28,377 nt of DNA from PHAA01 sp964584415 (lineage in GTDB: Bacteria > Bacillota > Syntrophomonadia > Syntrophomonadales > Syntrophomonadaceae), in contig CAZOZX010000017.1 in assembly GCA_964584415.1 (NCBI GenBank), positions 1 through 28,377 on the forward strand, written 5' to 3'. The position numbers and the translations under genes are program-made. Positions 21,417-28,377 of this stretch are shown piece after piece; the first letter of the stretch is position 1, and the number at the start of each line of letters is the position of its first letter. The notes below the pieces were generated by a model that ran no database searches, was not told where the DNA came from, and saw nothing but the letters and a program-made list of their open reading frames with translations.

Positions 21417-22547
21417 ATGGATTTTAATCTTACCGAGGAACAGGAACTGGTTAGAAGCAATATGAGGGATTTTGCCCTGGAGTATGTCGATCCCATCGCC
21501 GAGGAGATCGACGAATCGTCCAGCTGGCCGGCTGATCTGTACGCAGAATTGGGCAAGGCGGGGTGGATGGGAATGCCCTTTCCCGAGGAGTATGGCGGAG
21601 CGGGTGCCGACTATATCACCTATGCGGTTGCGATTGAGGAGCTGGCCAAGTCCTGTGCCGCCACCGCTTTCAATGTATCCGTACATACCGGGGTGGCCTG
21701 CATGTGCATTAATAATTTCGGCAGCGAGGCCCAGAAGAAAACCTTTCTCACTCCCCTGGCGCAGGGCAAGATAGGCGCTTTCGCCATCACTGAGCCCACT
21801 GCCGGGACGGATGTGGGGGGAGCCCTAACCAACGCGGTTCTGGCAGGCGACGAGTACGTTATTAACGGCAGCAAGACATTTTGTACCAACGGGCCGGTTG
21901 CCGATACCTTTGTGGTTTTTGCCTGGACCAATAAAGAGAAGGGCGAGATGAGCTGCTTTATCATCCCCAGGGATACCCCGCGCATGACTATAGGATCCAA
22001 GATCCACAAGATGGGGATGCGTTCGTCTCAGACTTCTGATCTATACTTCAAAGATTGCCGGGTGCCCAAAGAAAATCTCATCGGCCAGGAAGGTCAGGGC
22101 CTGAAGATAGCTATGAATGGATTTGACCATGGCCGGGTGGGTATCGCCGCCCAGGCAGTTGGGATAGCCCAAGCCGCCCTGGATGAGGCCATTCGGTATT
22201 CCAAACAGAGGGTGCAGTTCAGCAAACCCATCGCCAAACAGCAGCAGATTCAATTCTGGATTGCAGATATGGTTACCGAGGTTAACGCTGCCCGGCTATT
22301 GACCCATCAGGCTGCCTGGCTGAAGGACCAGGGCAAGCCCTTTTCCAAAGAGGCTGCTATGGCCAAATTATACGCTTCGGAATTAGCTGTCCGGGTAACC
22401 AACAAGGCGGTCCAGATTCACGGCGGTTACGGTTATTGCAAAGGGGTCAAGGTAGAACGGCTCTATCGTGATGCCAAGATTACCGAAATATATGAAGGAA
22501 CTTCCGAGGCCATGCGGATGGTGATCGGCGGCAGTGCTCTGCGCTAA
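21417..22547 (+). CDS. Acyl-CoA dehydrogenase, short-chain/butyryl-CoA type (376 aa)
   Basis: FAD enzyme oxidising a short-chain acyl-CoA to the 2,3-enoyl-CoA and passing electrons to electron-transfer flavoprotein; in fermenters it may run in the reducing direction. The order of blocks is typical: N-terminal helices (MDFNLTEEQELVR), FAITEPTAGTDVGG (flavin/substrate loop), KTFCTNGPVADTFVV, KMGMRSSQTSDLYF, GFDHGRVGIAAQAVG, QIHGGYGYCKGVKVERLYRDAK and the catalytic-base segment ITEIYEGTSEAMR, where the Glu of YEGTSE is the likely base. The length of 376 aa is standard. The ATG has GAGGAGGGA 6 bases upstream. No etfAB is adjacent. Butyryl-CoA is the likely substrate, but other short chains are possible. 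Confidence 0.93.
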   Translation: MDFNLTEEQELVRSNMRDFALEYVDPIAEEIDESSSWPADLYAELGKAGWMGMPFPEEYGGAGADYITYAVAIEELAKSCAATAFNVSVHTGVACMCINNFGSEAQKKTFLTPLAQGKIGAFAITEPTAGTDVGGALTNAVLAGDEYVINGSKTFCTNGPVADTFVVFAWTNKEKGEMSCFIIPRDTPRMTIGSKIHKMGMRSSQTSDLYFKDCRVPKENLIGQEGQGLKIAMNGFDHGRVGIAAQAVGIAQAALDEAIRYSKQRVQFSKPIAKQQQIQFWIADMVTEVNAARLLTHQAAWLKDQGKPFSKEAAMAKLYASELAVRVTNKAVQIHGGYGYCKGVKVERLYRDAKITEIYEGTSEAMRMVIGGSALR

Positions 22548-22580
22548 ACAGCAGATTGTTCGAGACAGATAGATATAGGT

Positions 22581-22625
22581 ATGGGGACACGCCCCTTCGT
22601 GGAATGTCCCCATCCTTGTTTTTTA
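22581..22625 (+). terminator. Terminator between convergent genes
   Basis: ATGGGGACA (22581-22589) pairs with TGTCCCCAT (22605-22613) around a 15-base loop, followed by CCTTGTTTTTT. It terminates the acyl-CoA dehydrogenase gene. Confidence 0.8.
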
Positions 22626-23342
22626 CTCTTTCGCTTTTGCTTTGGGTTGACTCCAAGGGCAGACTTTGATACATACCCCGCAGATAGGAAAGCCTATCTC
22701 GGGCCGGGCGGCGAAATCTTCCTTCAATTTGGTTACGCAGCGGTCGAAGTAAAGAGCGGTATCCCGGTCGGCAGGATACTCTTCCCAAGAGGCACCCTTT
22801 ATGGCCTGGGCTGGGCAGGCCTCGACGCACTTGGTACAGTTGCCGCAGCGGAACGGTATCGGCTGATCAGCTTCCAGAGGAGCAGCGGTCAGGATAACGG
22901 CATATCTTACCCGCCCCCCCAACCGCGGATTGATCAGCAGCATGTTTTTACCTATCCATCCCAGACCAGCGGCGCGGGCGACTGCTTTGGCGGGCAGGTT
23001 AGGCCACCAGTTCTCTTTATCCACCACCATGGACGCAGGCAAAGCCAAAGCCCGGTACCCCTGTGCGGACAGCTTGGACTGGAGCCTGAAGCTAATATCG
23101 TCCAGAATATTGTTGGCAGTGTTATAGTGACGGGAGTAAAGAGCGGTGGGGCTGTCCTCGATCGGTTCGAAAACATCGTAGGAAATGGCTACCCCGACCA
23201 CCACAGCACGGGTATAGGGATTGAGCAGGTCCGCGGGAATGGTTCTGATACCCCGCACCCGGTCCAGGTCAGCAACTCCAACCAGATCTGCACCTTGGGC
23301 CCGGGCATAATCCTTCACATCAGCAGTCAAATTCTCCGTCAA
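22623..23342 (-). CDS. QueG-like protein with double [4Fe-4S] cluster domain (239 aa)
   Basis: This resembles the family of epoxyqueuosine reductase (QueG) and related iron-sulfur proteins. N-terminal motifs are GADLVGVADLDRVRG and AVVVGVAISYDVF. The middle has KAVARAAGLGWIGKNMLLINPRLG, a QueG family hallmark. The C-terminal half has two ferredoxin clusters: CGNCTKCVEACP, then an isolated C in FDRCVTKLKE and CGVCIKVCPW. It is much shorter than QueG (about 380 aa) and lacks the C-terminal HEAT-like part, so tRNA modification is doubtful. A corrinoid- or flavin-linked reductase role is possible. TTG 23342 has AGGAGGGC about 8-10 bases upstream. It is monocistronic. Confidence 0.82.
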   Translation of the reverse strand: MTENLTADVKDYARAQGADLVGVADLDRVRGIRTIPADLLNPYTRAVVVGVAISYDVFEPIEDSPTALYSRHYNTANNILDDISFRLQSKLSAQGYRALALPASMVVDKENWWPNLPAKAVARAAGLGWIGKNMLLINPRLGGRVRYAVILTAAPLEADQPIPFRCGNCTKCVEACPAQAIKGASWEEYPADRDTALYFDRCVTKLKEDFAARPEIGFPICGVCIKVCPWSQPKAKAKE

Positions 23343-23552
23343 TTCCAGTGCCCTCCTTTATGTAAGAGATGGGACAAGCCAACGGGTACTCTATCTCCTA
23401 TCTTAACAAGCCCTACCAACTTTTCAAGCTATAAAATAGACAGCTGGCAGCGATGCCCGGGGATATGATTTTATTTTGTTTTTGGATGGGATTTTGTTAT
23501 CATCATTCTAATATTGCAGACAAACTAAATCTTATTGAAATGGGGTTAGCAT

Positions 23553-24389
23553 ATGAGAATCAACCGCCGGGTGCATCTATTGAATATAAATTTCCAGGTA
23601 ACACCGCAGATAAAGCGTTTTGTTAATATCTATCTTATCGAAGGAAAGCAGTGTTATCTGATCGATACCGGTATCGCCGGGGCGGAGAAAATGATTGCCG
23701 AGTATATGTCCGGTATCGGCAGAGATATCTCGGAGATCGCCGCCATACTTCTAACCCATTCCCATCCCGACCACATCGGCGCCGCCAACGCCATCAAGCA
23801 GGTTTCCAACTGTAAGGTTTATGCCTGCGCCGGGGAAAGAAACTGGATCGAGAACATCGACCAGCAATATGCGGATCGGCCTATCCCTAATTTCTATGGC
23901 CTGCTCAATCAATCGGTGGGGATCGATGTAATTATAAAAGACGGGGATTCCCTTTCGTTAGAGGATGGCTTAAACCTCCGGGTATATGAGACCAGCGGAC
24001 ATTCCCAGGAGTCGCTTTCCTTTTACCTGGTTGAAGACCGGATGCTATTCACCGGGGACGCCATTCCCGTGGTGGGCGATGTCCCGATATATATCAGTGC
24101 ACGCCGCAGCATGGAAACCCTCCGGAAAATCGATGCGCTGGAAGGAGTGGAGTGGTACTGTTCGGCCTGGGATGATGTGAAGAACAGCGAGACCGGCAAA
24201 GCCGCCATAAGTGATGCCCTGGCCCACCTGGAAATGATTGATCAGACGGCCAGGTCAGTTATCGGCAGTGCCGGAAACCGTGATAAGAATGAACTATTTG
24301 AGATGGTCTGTGAAAGATTGAGTATGAAGCCTTTTCTGATTAATCCCCTGTTCCGGAATTCCATCCTATCCAACCTGGAAAATACCTAA
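23553..24389 (+). CDS. Metallo-beta-lactamase-fold hydrolase (278 aa)
   Basis: The alpha/beta-alpha-beta fold is recognised from LLTHSHPDHIG (H-x-H-x-D-H, residues about 69-74), VYETSGHSQESLSFYL (second-site His), and MLFTGDAIPVVGDVPIY (bridging Asp). The strand where the last metal-binding His is normally found reads WYCSAWDDV, with Trp in place of His, so the metal site may be altered or the protein may carry only one metal. The C-terminal helical part (about 215-278) is longer than the minimal domain and may bind substrate. Such proteins hydrolyse thioesters, lactones or phosphodiesters, and the substrate is not apparent here. The start is ATG 23553 with a weak TGGGG site. Confidence 0.85.
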   Translation: MRINRRVHLLNINFQVTPQIKRFVNIYLIEGKQCYLIDTGIAGAEKMIAEYMSGIGRDISEIAAILLTHSHPDHIGAANAIKQVSNCKVYACAGERNWIENIDQQYADRPIPNFYGLLNQSVGIDVIIKDGDSLSLEDGLNLRVYETSGHSQESLSFYLVEDRMLFTGDAIPVVGDVPIYISARRSMETLRKIDALEGVEWYCSAWDDVKNSETGKAAISDALAHLEMIDQTARSVIGSAGNRDKNELFEMVCERLSMKPFLINPLFRNSILSNLENT

Positions 24390-24396
24390 ACCGCTG

Positions 24397-24999
24397 CTAA
24401 AAAAACATCCGCACATTTAATAGATAGGATGCATAGGCGGTTACAAATCCTATCACCACGTCAGAGGGGTAATGCACCCCTAAATAAACGCGCGAACATC
24501 CCACCAGGGAAGCCAAAAAATAAAACAGCGGGCTTAGTCCGGGAATGGAGGCTGCCAGCACAAATGCCAGCGAAAAGGCGGCACAGGTGTGCCCAGATGG
24601 AAATGAGTTCTGGCATTTGGTCGGTCTAAAGATGATTATATTTTCCAGCACCTTAAACGGCCGGGGCCGGCGGATCAATATCTTAACCAGGAACACCACT
24701 ATCTGGCTGCAAACCAGGACTTCCACGATCCGGATCCCGGTGGTAACCAAATTGGCTTTGCCGGATAACAGTAAGGTTAGAGGCAATGCCACCGCGAAAA
24801 CAAAAGATCCCAGCTGGGTCAGTGAATTCATGAAATAGTCCATAATCCGGCAGCGCAGGCCGTGATTGAAAAAGAACAGCAGCCGCAGGTCATTTATTTT
24901 TATATATTTGCTTATTTGAATTCTTCTCACTTGAATAGGCACCCAAACTATAAAATATCGGTTAAACGGGACTGGTTGTGGGCCAGGCCGCTCTGGCAA
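24397..24999 (-). CDS. PAP2-family membrane phosphatase (200 aa)
   Basis: Integral membrane phosphatase of the type-2 phosphatidic acid phosphatase superfamily, with about five helices. The three catalytic motifs are present: K-x6-R-P as KILIRRPRP, PSGH as FPSGHT, and S-R-x5-H-x3-D as SRVYLGVHYPSD. Related enzymes dephosphorylate undecaprenyl pyrophosphate (BcrC), phosphatidylglycerol phosphate or other lipids, and the substrate cannot be fixed. TTG 24999 has GAGGG 5 bases upstream, but homologues usually begin close to the RLLFFFNHGLRCRIMDYFMN segment, so the first 30-40 residues are uncertain. It converges with the MBL-fold gene with only a 7-bp gap. Confidence 0.85.
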   Translation of the reverse strand: MPERPGPQPVPFNRYFIVWVPIQVRRIQISKYIKINDLRLLFFFNHGLRCRIMDYFMNSLTQLGSFVFAVALPLTLLLSGKANLVTTGIRIVEVLVCSQIVVFLVKILIRRPRPFKVLENIIIFRPTKCQNSFPSGHTCAAFSLAFVLAASIPGLSPLFYFLASLVGCSRVYLGVHYPSDVVIGFVTAYASYLLNVRMFF

Positions 25000-25264
25000 T
25001 TAACCCTCAATGGGTCACCCATTCATTATGCACGCTTTAATGGATTTGTAAAGTAAATTTAGTTTCTGGTCTTGGTAATTAATACCGCGAATAATCTCCT
25101 ATTGTCCCGCCTTCCCGGTCCCCTGCCATCCGCATTTAGCTTATCCCGACGTTATGCCCAGTCTAATATCTGCTTATTGTTTAAATATAAAGTCAAAATA
25201 TGTCTTTGAGTGCATATAAATACTTATAAGCAAAATTGGGGACTAGAGGGGAGGATCGTTCTGT
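25000..25264. other. Intergenic region upstream of prkA
   Basis: This AT-rich gap between the divergent PAP2 and prkA genes holds the possible sigma-E-like promoter and the GGGGAGG site of prkA. Nothing else was recognised. Confidence 0.4.
25192..25221 (+). promoter_or_regulatory. Possible sigma-E-type sporulation promoter for prkA
   Basis: GTCAAAAT (25192-25199) and CATATAAAT (25213-25221), 13 bases apart, resemble the mother-cell sigma-E consensus (KMATATT, N14, CATACAAT). They lie about 45 bases before the prkA start. In Bacillus, yhbH and prkA are linked to sporulation, which fits. The match is not exact. Confidence 0.4.
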
Positions 25265-27190
25265 ATGGATTATGATCTTCAAGAGTTGATCCAAAAGGAT
25301 CGCCAAACCGGCAAACATGAGGCTTTTGAAGGCACGTTTCTTGATTACCTACGGGTGGTAAAAAACAATCCCGACATTGCTATGCTGGCCCACGAGCGCA
25401 TGTATAACGTTATCGTCGGCAGCGGCAGCGAATCGATCAACACTGAGGATGACCAGCGGCTCAAAAGAATTTACGGCAAGGAAACCATCAAGAGGTACAA
25501 GTTCTTCGAGAACGACTTTTATGGTATTGACAAGACCATTATGGAGTTGGTCCGTTATTTACATTCCGCCTCCATGCGCGGGGAAGAATCCCGCCAGGTG
25601 CTGTACCTGGTCGGTCCGGTCGGATCCGGTAAATCCTCATTGATGGAAAGCCTGAAAAAAGCGCTGGAACAGCACCCCCCCATATATGTGCTCAAAGACT
25701 GCCCCATGCGGGAAGAACCCCTGCACCTGATTCCTAAGCACCTCAGAGCCAAGTTCGCGGAGATACTGGGGGTAAGCATCGAAGGCGACCTGTGCCCCAT
25801 CTGCCGCTATCGGCTGCTGCATGAATATAAGGGTGAATTTGAAAACTTCAAGGTGATCACCAAAGATTTTTCTATCCGTTCCCGTAACGGCATAGCGGTG
25901 GTGCCCCCGGTCGACCCCAATAACCAGGATACTTCGGTTTTGGTTGGCTCGGTGGATATTTCCAAGATGGACCTGTATCCCGAGGATGATCCCCGGGTTC
26001 TATCTTTAAATGGCGCTTTCAATGCCGGCAATCGAGGACTGGTGGAGTTTATCGAGATCTTCAAAAACGACGTGGAATATCTCCACACCATACTTACTGC
26101 CACCCAGGAAAAATCCATTCCCTCACCCGGTAAGAATTCGATGATTTATTTCGATGGCATTATCCTGGCTCACTCCAATGAGTCAGAGTGGAATAAATTC
26201 AAATCCGATCATACCAATGAGGCCATCCTGGACCGGATCGTCAAGATCGAGGTTCCTTACTGCCTGGAGCTGGATGAAGAGGTCAAGATATACCGTAAAA
26301 TACTGCGCAAGAGCAATTTCAAAGCTCATATCGCTCCGCATACCATCGAAATGGCTTCAATCTTCGCCATTATCAGCCGCCTTACCCCCTCTGCCAAGGT
26401 GGATATCATGACCAAAATGCGTCTCTATAACGGGGAGGAGGTTCTGCAAAAGGATGCCACCCAGAAGATCGATATCGGCGAACTGCGGGATGAAGCTGGC
26501 CGGGAAGGATTCCAGGGGATCAGTACCCGCTTCATAATGAAGGCGATCGACAATGCCATGTCGGAATCGGAACACGATTGTATCAATCCTATTATCCTGC
26601 TGGATGCCCTGGTTAAATCGGTGCGGGCCGCCGATTTCAGTGATGACGAAAAGAAAAAACTGCTCACCTTCCTGCAGGATGTGGTCAAAAAGGAATACAA
26701 CCGCATCCTGGAAAAAGAGGTTACCAAGGCATTTATCCATGGTTTTAGGGAACAAGCCGAGTCGCTGTTCAACAACTACCTGGACCATGCCGAAGCCTTT
26801 GTCAATAAGGTCAAGCTGAAAGACCGGAATACCGGCGAAGAGCTGGACCCGGATGAAAAATTCCTGGAATCGATTGAAGCCCAGCTGGGGCTGACTGGCA
26901 ATGCCGCCAAGGGATTCCGGCATGATGTGACCGCCTATATGTTCTCCCTGCTCAGAAACGATAAGAAGATCGATTATGACAGTTATGAGCCGCTCAAGCA
27001 GGCTATTGAGAAGAAGCTGTCCGCTTCAGTTAAAGAACTATCGCGGGTGGTAACCCAGGCCCGGGTCCGGGACATGGAACAGAGCGAGAAATATTATCAG
27101 ATGGTCGAGGAAATGAAACACAACGGCTATTGCGAGCACTGCTGCAATGTCATTCTCAAATATTCGGCCAATAATTTGTGGAAAGATTGA
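25265..27190 (+). CDS. prkA: PrkA serine protein kinase / AAA+ protein (641 aa)
   Basis: Cytoplasmic P-loop protein of the PrkA family, described as a serine kinase and more recently as an ATP-dependent Lon-like protease in Bacillus. The AAA+ part spans about residues 60-370, with Walker A GPVGSGKSS (116-124) and IYFDGIILAHSNESEW in the Walker B/sensor region. The C-terminal PrkA domain covers about 380-641. CPMREEPLHLIPKH and CPICRYRLL are family-conserved; the second is a likely small metal site, and CEHCC lies near the C-terminus. The length is typical (about 630-645 aa). ATG 25265 has GGGGAGG 11 bases upstream. It is followed by yhbH, the conserved prkA-yhbH(-spoVR) order seen in many bacteria. 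Confidence 0.96.
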   Translation: MDYDLQELIQKDRQTGKHEAFEGTFLDYLRVVKNNPDIAMLAHERMYNVIVGSGSESINTEDDQRLKRIYGKETIKRYKFFENDFYGIDKTIMELVRYLHSASMRGEESRQVLYLVGPVGSGKSSLMESLKKALEQHPPIYVLKDCPMREEPLHLIPKHLRAKFAEILGVSIEGDLCPICRYRLLHEYKGEFENFKVITKDFSIRSRNGIAVVPPVDPNNQDTSVLVGSVDISKMDLYPEDDPRVLSLNGAFNAGNRGLVEFIEIFKNDVEYLHTILTATQEKSIPSPGKNSMIYFDGIILAHSNESEWNKFKSDHTNEAILDRIVKIEVPYCLELDEEVKIYRKILRKSNFKAHIAPHTIEMASIFAIISRLTPSAKVDIMTKMRLYNGEEVLQKDATQKIDIGELRDEAGREGFQGISTRFIMKAIDNAMSESEHDCINPIILLDALVKSVRAADFSDDEKKKLLTFLQDVVKKEYNRILEKEVTKAFIHGFREQAESLFNNYLDHAEAFVNKVKLKDRNTGEELDPDEKFLESIEAQLGLTGNAAKGFRHDVTAYMFSLLRNDKKIDYDSYEPLKQAIEKKLSASVKELSRVVTQARVRDMEQSEKYYQMVEEMKHNGYCEHCCNVILKYSANNLWKD

Positions 27191-27272
27191 GTTACGGAAA
27201 TGGATTGTGGTTAGTTGATAACAATCATCATTATTGGTGCTGGGATGGAGTAGAAGACTGGGAGTGATTAAT

Positions 27273-28377
27273 TTGGCCATTTTCCATGATTACGATGGCG
27301 GGGGCCGGGACCGCAGCGCGGAAGACCGGCGGCGCCACCGGCAGCTGGTGGAAGACTCGATCAAGCGCAACATAGGTAACATCATCGCCGAGGAAAGTAT
27401 CATCGGCAAGAGCAAAGATAAAATCATTAAGGTGCCTATCCGGGGGATAAAAGAGTACCAGTTTATTTACGGGGAAAATCGTCCCGGGGTGGTAGGCGGG
27501 ACCGGCCAGGAAAAACGCGGCGACCTGCTTAAAGGAAGATACAATGCCAATGGCTCCGGAGCCGGACCTGGAGCAGGCTCTGCCGAGGGGGATGATGTTT
27601 ATGAAACCGACATTACCCTGGAGGAAGTGATCCAATATCTGTTTGAAGACTTGGAACTGCCGAATATGGAAAAAAAGAAGTTTTCTTATATCGAAACCGA
27701 GCGGTCCACTAAACGCTGGGGGATTCAGAGAAAGGGAATCCCGCCCCGGCTGGCCCGCAAACGTTCCATGCAGGAAAAGATCAAACGTCAGAAATCCCAG
27801 CAGAGGTTTTACCGGGAGATGGGTATGGAGGTCGAGGAGGCTGAACGGTTTCCCTTTCACGAGGAGGATCTACGCTACCAGAGGGTTAAGGAGGAAATGC
27901 GTCCCCAGTCCAACGCGGTGGTAATCTGCATGATGGATAACTCCGGTTCCATGTATCAAAACAAGAAATACCTGGCCCGCAGTTTCTTCTTCCTTTTATA
28001 TCAGTTTGTGCGATTCAGGTATATGAACGTTGAGTTGGTCTTCATCAATCACACCACTATAGCCAAAGAGGTGGATGAAGATGAATTTTTCCACCGCGGC
28101 GAATCGGGCGGTACCTTTATCAGCAGTGCTTATCAAAAGGCCCTGGAGGTGATCGCCGAACGCTATAACCCGGAAATATGGAACATCTATGCTTTCCACT
28201 GCAGTGATGGTGACAACTGGAGTTCAGACGTACCCAGGGCAATCAGCGCCGCCCGGGAACTATGCTCTCTATGCAACCTGTTCGGCTATGGTGAGATCAC
28301 CGAGGTCAACAGCCAATTTTACAGCCCGGAACAGACTATGATAGACAAGTTTGATGAGCAAATAAGGGCTGACAACT
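27273..28377 (+). CDS. yhbH: YhbH/DUF444 family protein, partial (368 codons, runs off the window)
   Basis: The frame is open from TTG 27273 to the end of the window. The start has GGGAGTGA 5 bases upstream. The N-terminus (MAIFHDYDGGGRDRSAEDRRRHRQ) and the segment SIKRNIGNIIAEESIIGKS are typical of YhbH/YeaH. From about residue 210 there is a von Willebrand A-like region with MMDNSGSM (a D-x-S-x-S metal site) and GGTFISSA. In Bacillus the gene is sigma-E dependent and needed for efficient sporulation; in enterobacteria the homologue is part of the yeaGH stress pair. It works with PrkA, the upstream gene. The glycine-rich segment NANGSGAGPGAGSAEGDD is a flexible linker. spoVR may follow outside the window. 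Confidence 0.95.
   Translation, partial: MAIFHDYDGGGRDRSAEDRRRHRQLVEDSIKRNIGNIIAEESIIGKSKDKIIKVPIRGIKEYQFIYGENRPGVVGGTGQEKRGDLLKGRYNANGSGAGPGAGSAEGDDVYETDITLEEVIQYLFEDLELPNMEKKKFSYIETERSTKRWGIQRKGIPPRLARKRSMQEKIKRQKSQQRFYREMGMEVEEAERFPFHEEDLRYQRVKEEMRPQSNAVVICMMDNSGSMYQNKKYLARSFFFLLYQFVRFRYMNVELVFINHTTIAKEVDEDEFFHRGESGGTFISSAYQKALEVIAERYNPEIWNIYAFHCSDGDNWSSDVPRAISAARELCSLCNLFGYGEITEVNSQFYSPEQTMIDKFDEQIRADN

Noticed and set aside
22581..23468. 295-codon plus-strand open frame
   Set aside because: It is antisense to the QueG-like gene, whose cysteine motifs and ribosome site are clear, and it begins inside a terminator hairpin.
27231..27860. 209-codon minus-strand open frame at the start of yhbH
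   Set aside because: It is antisense to a well-conserved YhbH coding sequence and has no start signals or domain.

Overview
The window looks like a chromosome segment of an anaerobic, probably endospore-forming member of the Clostridia, most like the Syntrophomonas group. The signs are moderate GC content, strong AGGAGG-type ribosome binding sites, frequent TTG and GTG starts, a butyryl-CoA-dehydrogenase-type enzyme, an iron-sulfur serine dehydratase split over two genes, a sensory [FeFe]-hydrogenase-like protein, a DUF4489 protein, and a prkA-yhbH pair. The genus is inferred from gene content only.

Layout. Positions 1-805 hold the end of an FtsX/MacB-type ABC permease and its ATPase. Positions 1142-3711 hold a complete methionine uptake operon (metN, metI, metQ). 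Positions 3899-6347 hold an acidic protein of unknown function, an ABM-fold protein and an FMN-binding glutamate-synthase-like protein with a membrane anchor. Positions 6716-9526 encode a P-type ATPase whose visible ion-site residues match the Na+,K+-ATPase alpha subunit. Positions 9896-12160 encode a soluble histidine kinase with four PAS domains.

Positions 12238-15888 are the most interesting part. A minus-strand gene encodes a group C (HydS-like) [FeFe]-hydrogenase sensor domain fused in one polypeptide to PAS, sigma-54 AAA+ and Fis-type HTH domains. Divergent from it is a well-formed -24/-12 sigma-54 promoter. It drives three tiny tandem genes of 34, 29 and 58 codons that share the C-terminal motif YLNEK-x2-YFYN-x-GGP, then decayed remnants, then a very strong terminator. 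The simplest reading is that a hydrogen- or redox-sensing activator controls a family of micropeptides that I cannot assign to any known family.

Positions 15996-19644 hold a dispersed palindromic repeat, a small DUF5652-type membrane protein, the serine dehydratase genes sdaAB-sdaAA, a cysteine-rich DUF4489 protein and a lipoyl-less 2-oxoacid dehydrogenase E2-type acyltransferase.

Positions 19804-20865 encode a protein with a phage replication protein O-type N-terminus. The middle of this gene contains four in-frame palindromes GTCATA-N6-TATGAC, a degenerate fifth, and an AT-rich tract. This resembles the lambda origin inside gene O.

Positions 21417-24999 hold an acyl-CoA dehydrogenase, a QueG-like double [4Fe-4S] protein, a metallo-beta-lactamase-fold protein and a PAP2 phosphatase. 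Positions 25265-28377 hold prkA and the start of yhbH, which runs off the window. No rRNA, tRNA, CRISPR array or transposase was seen.
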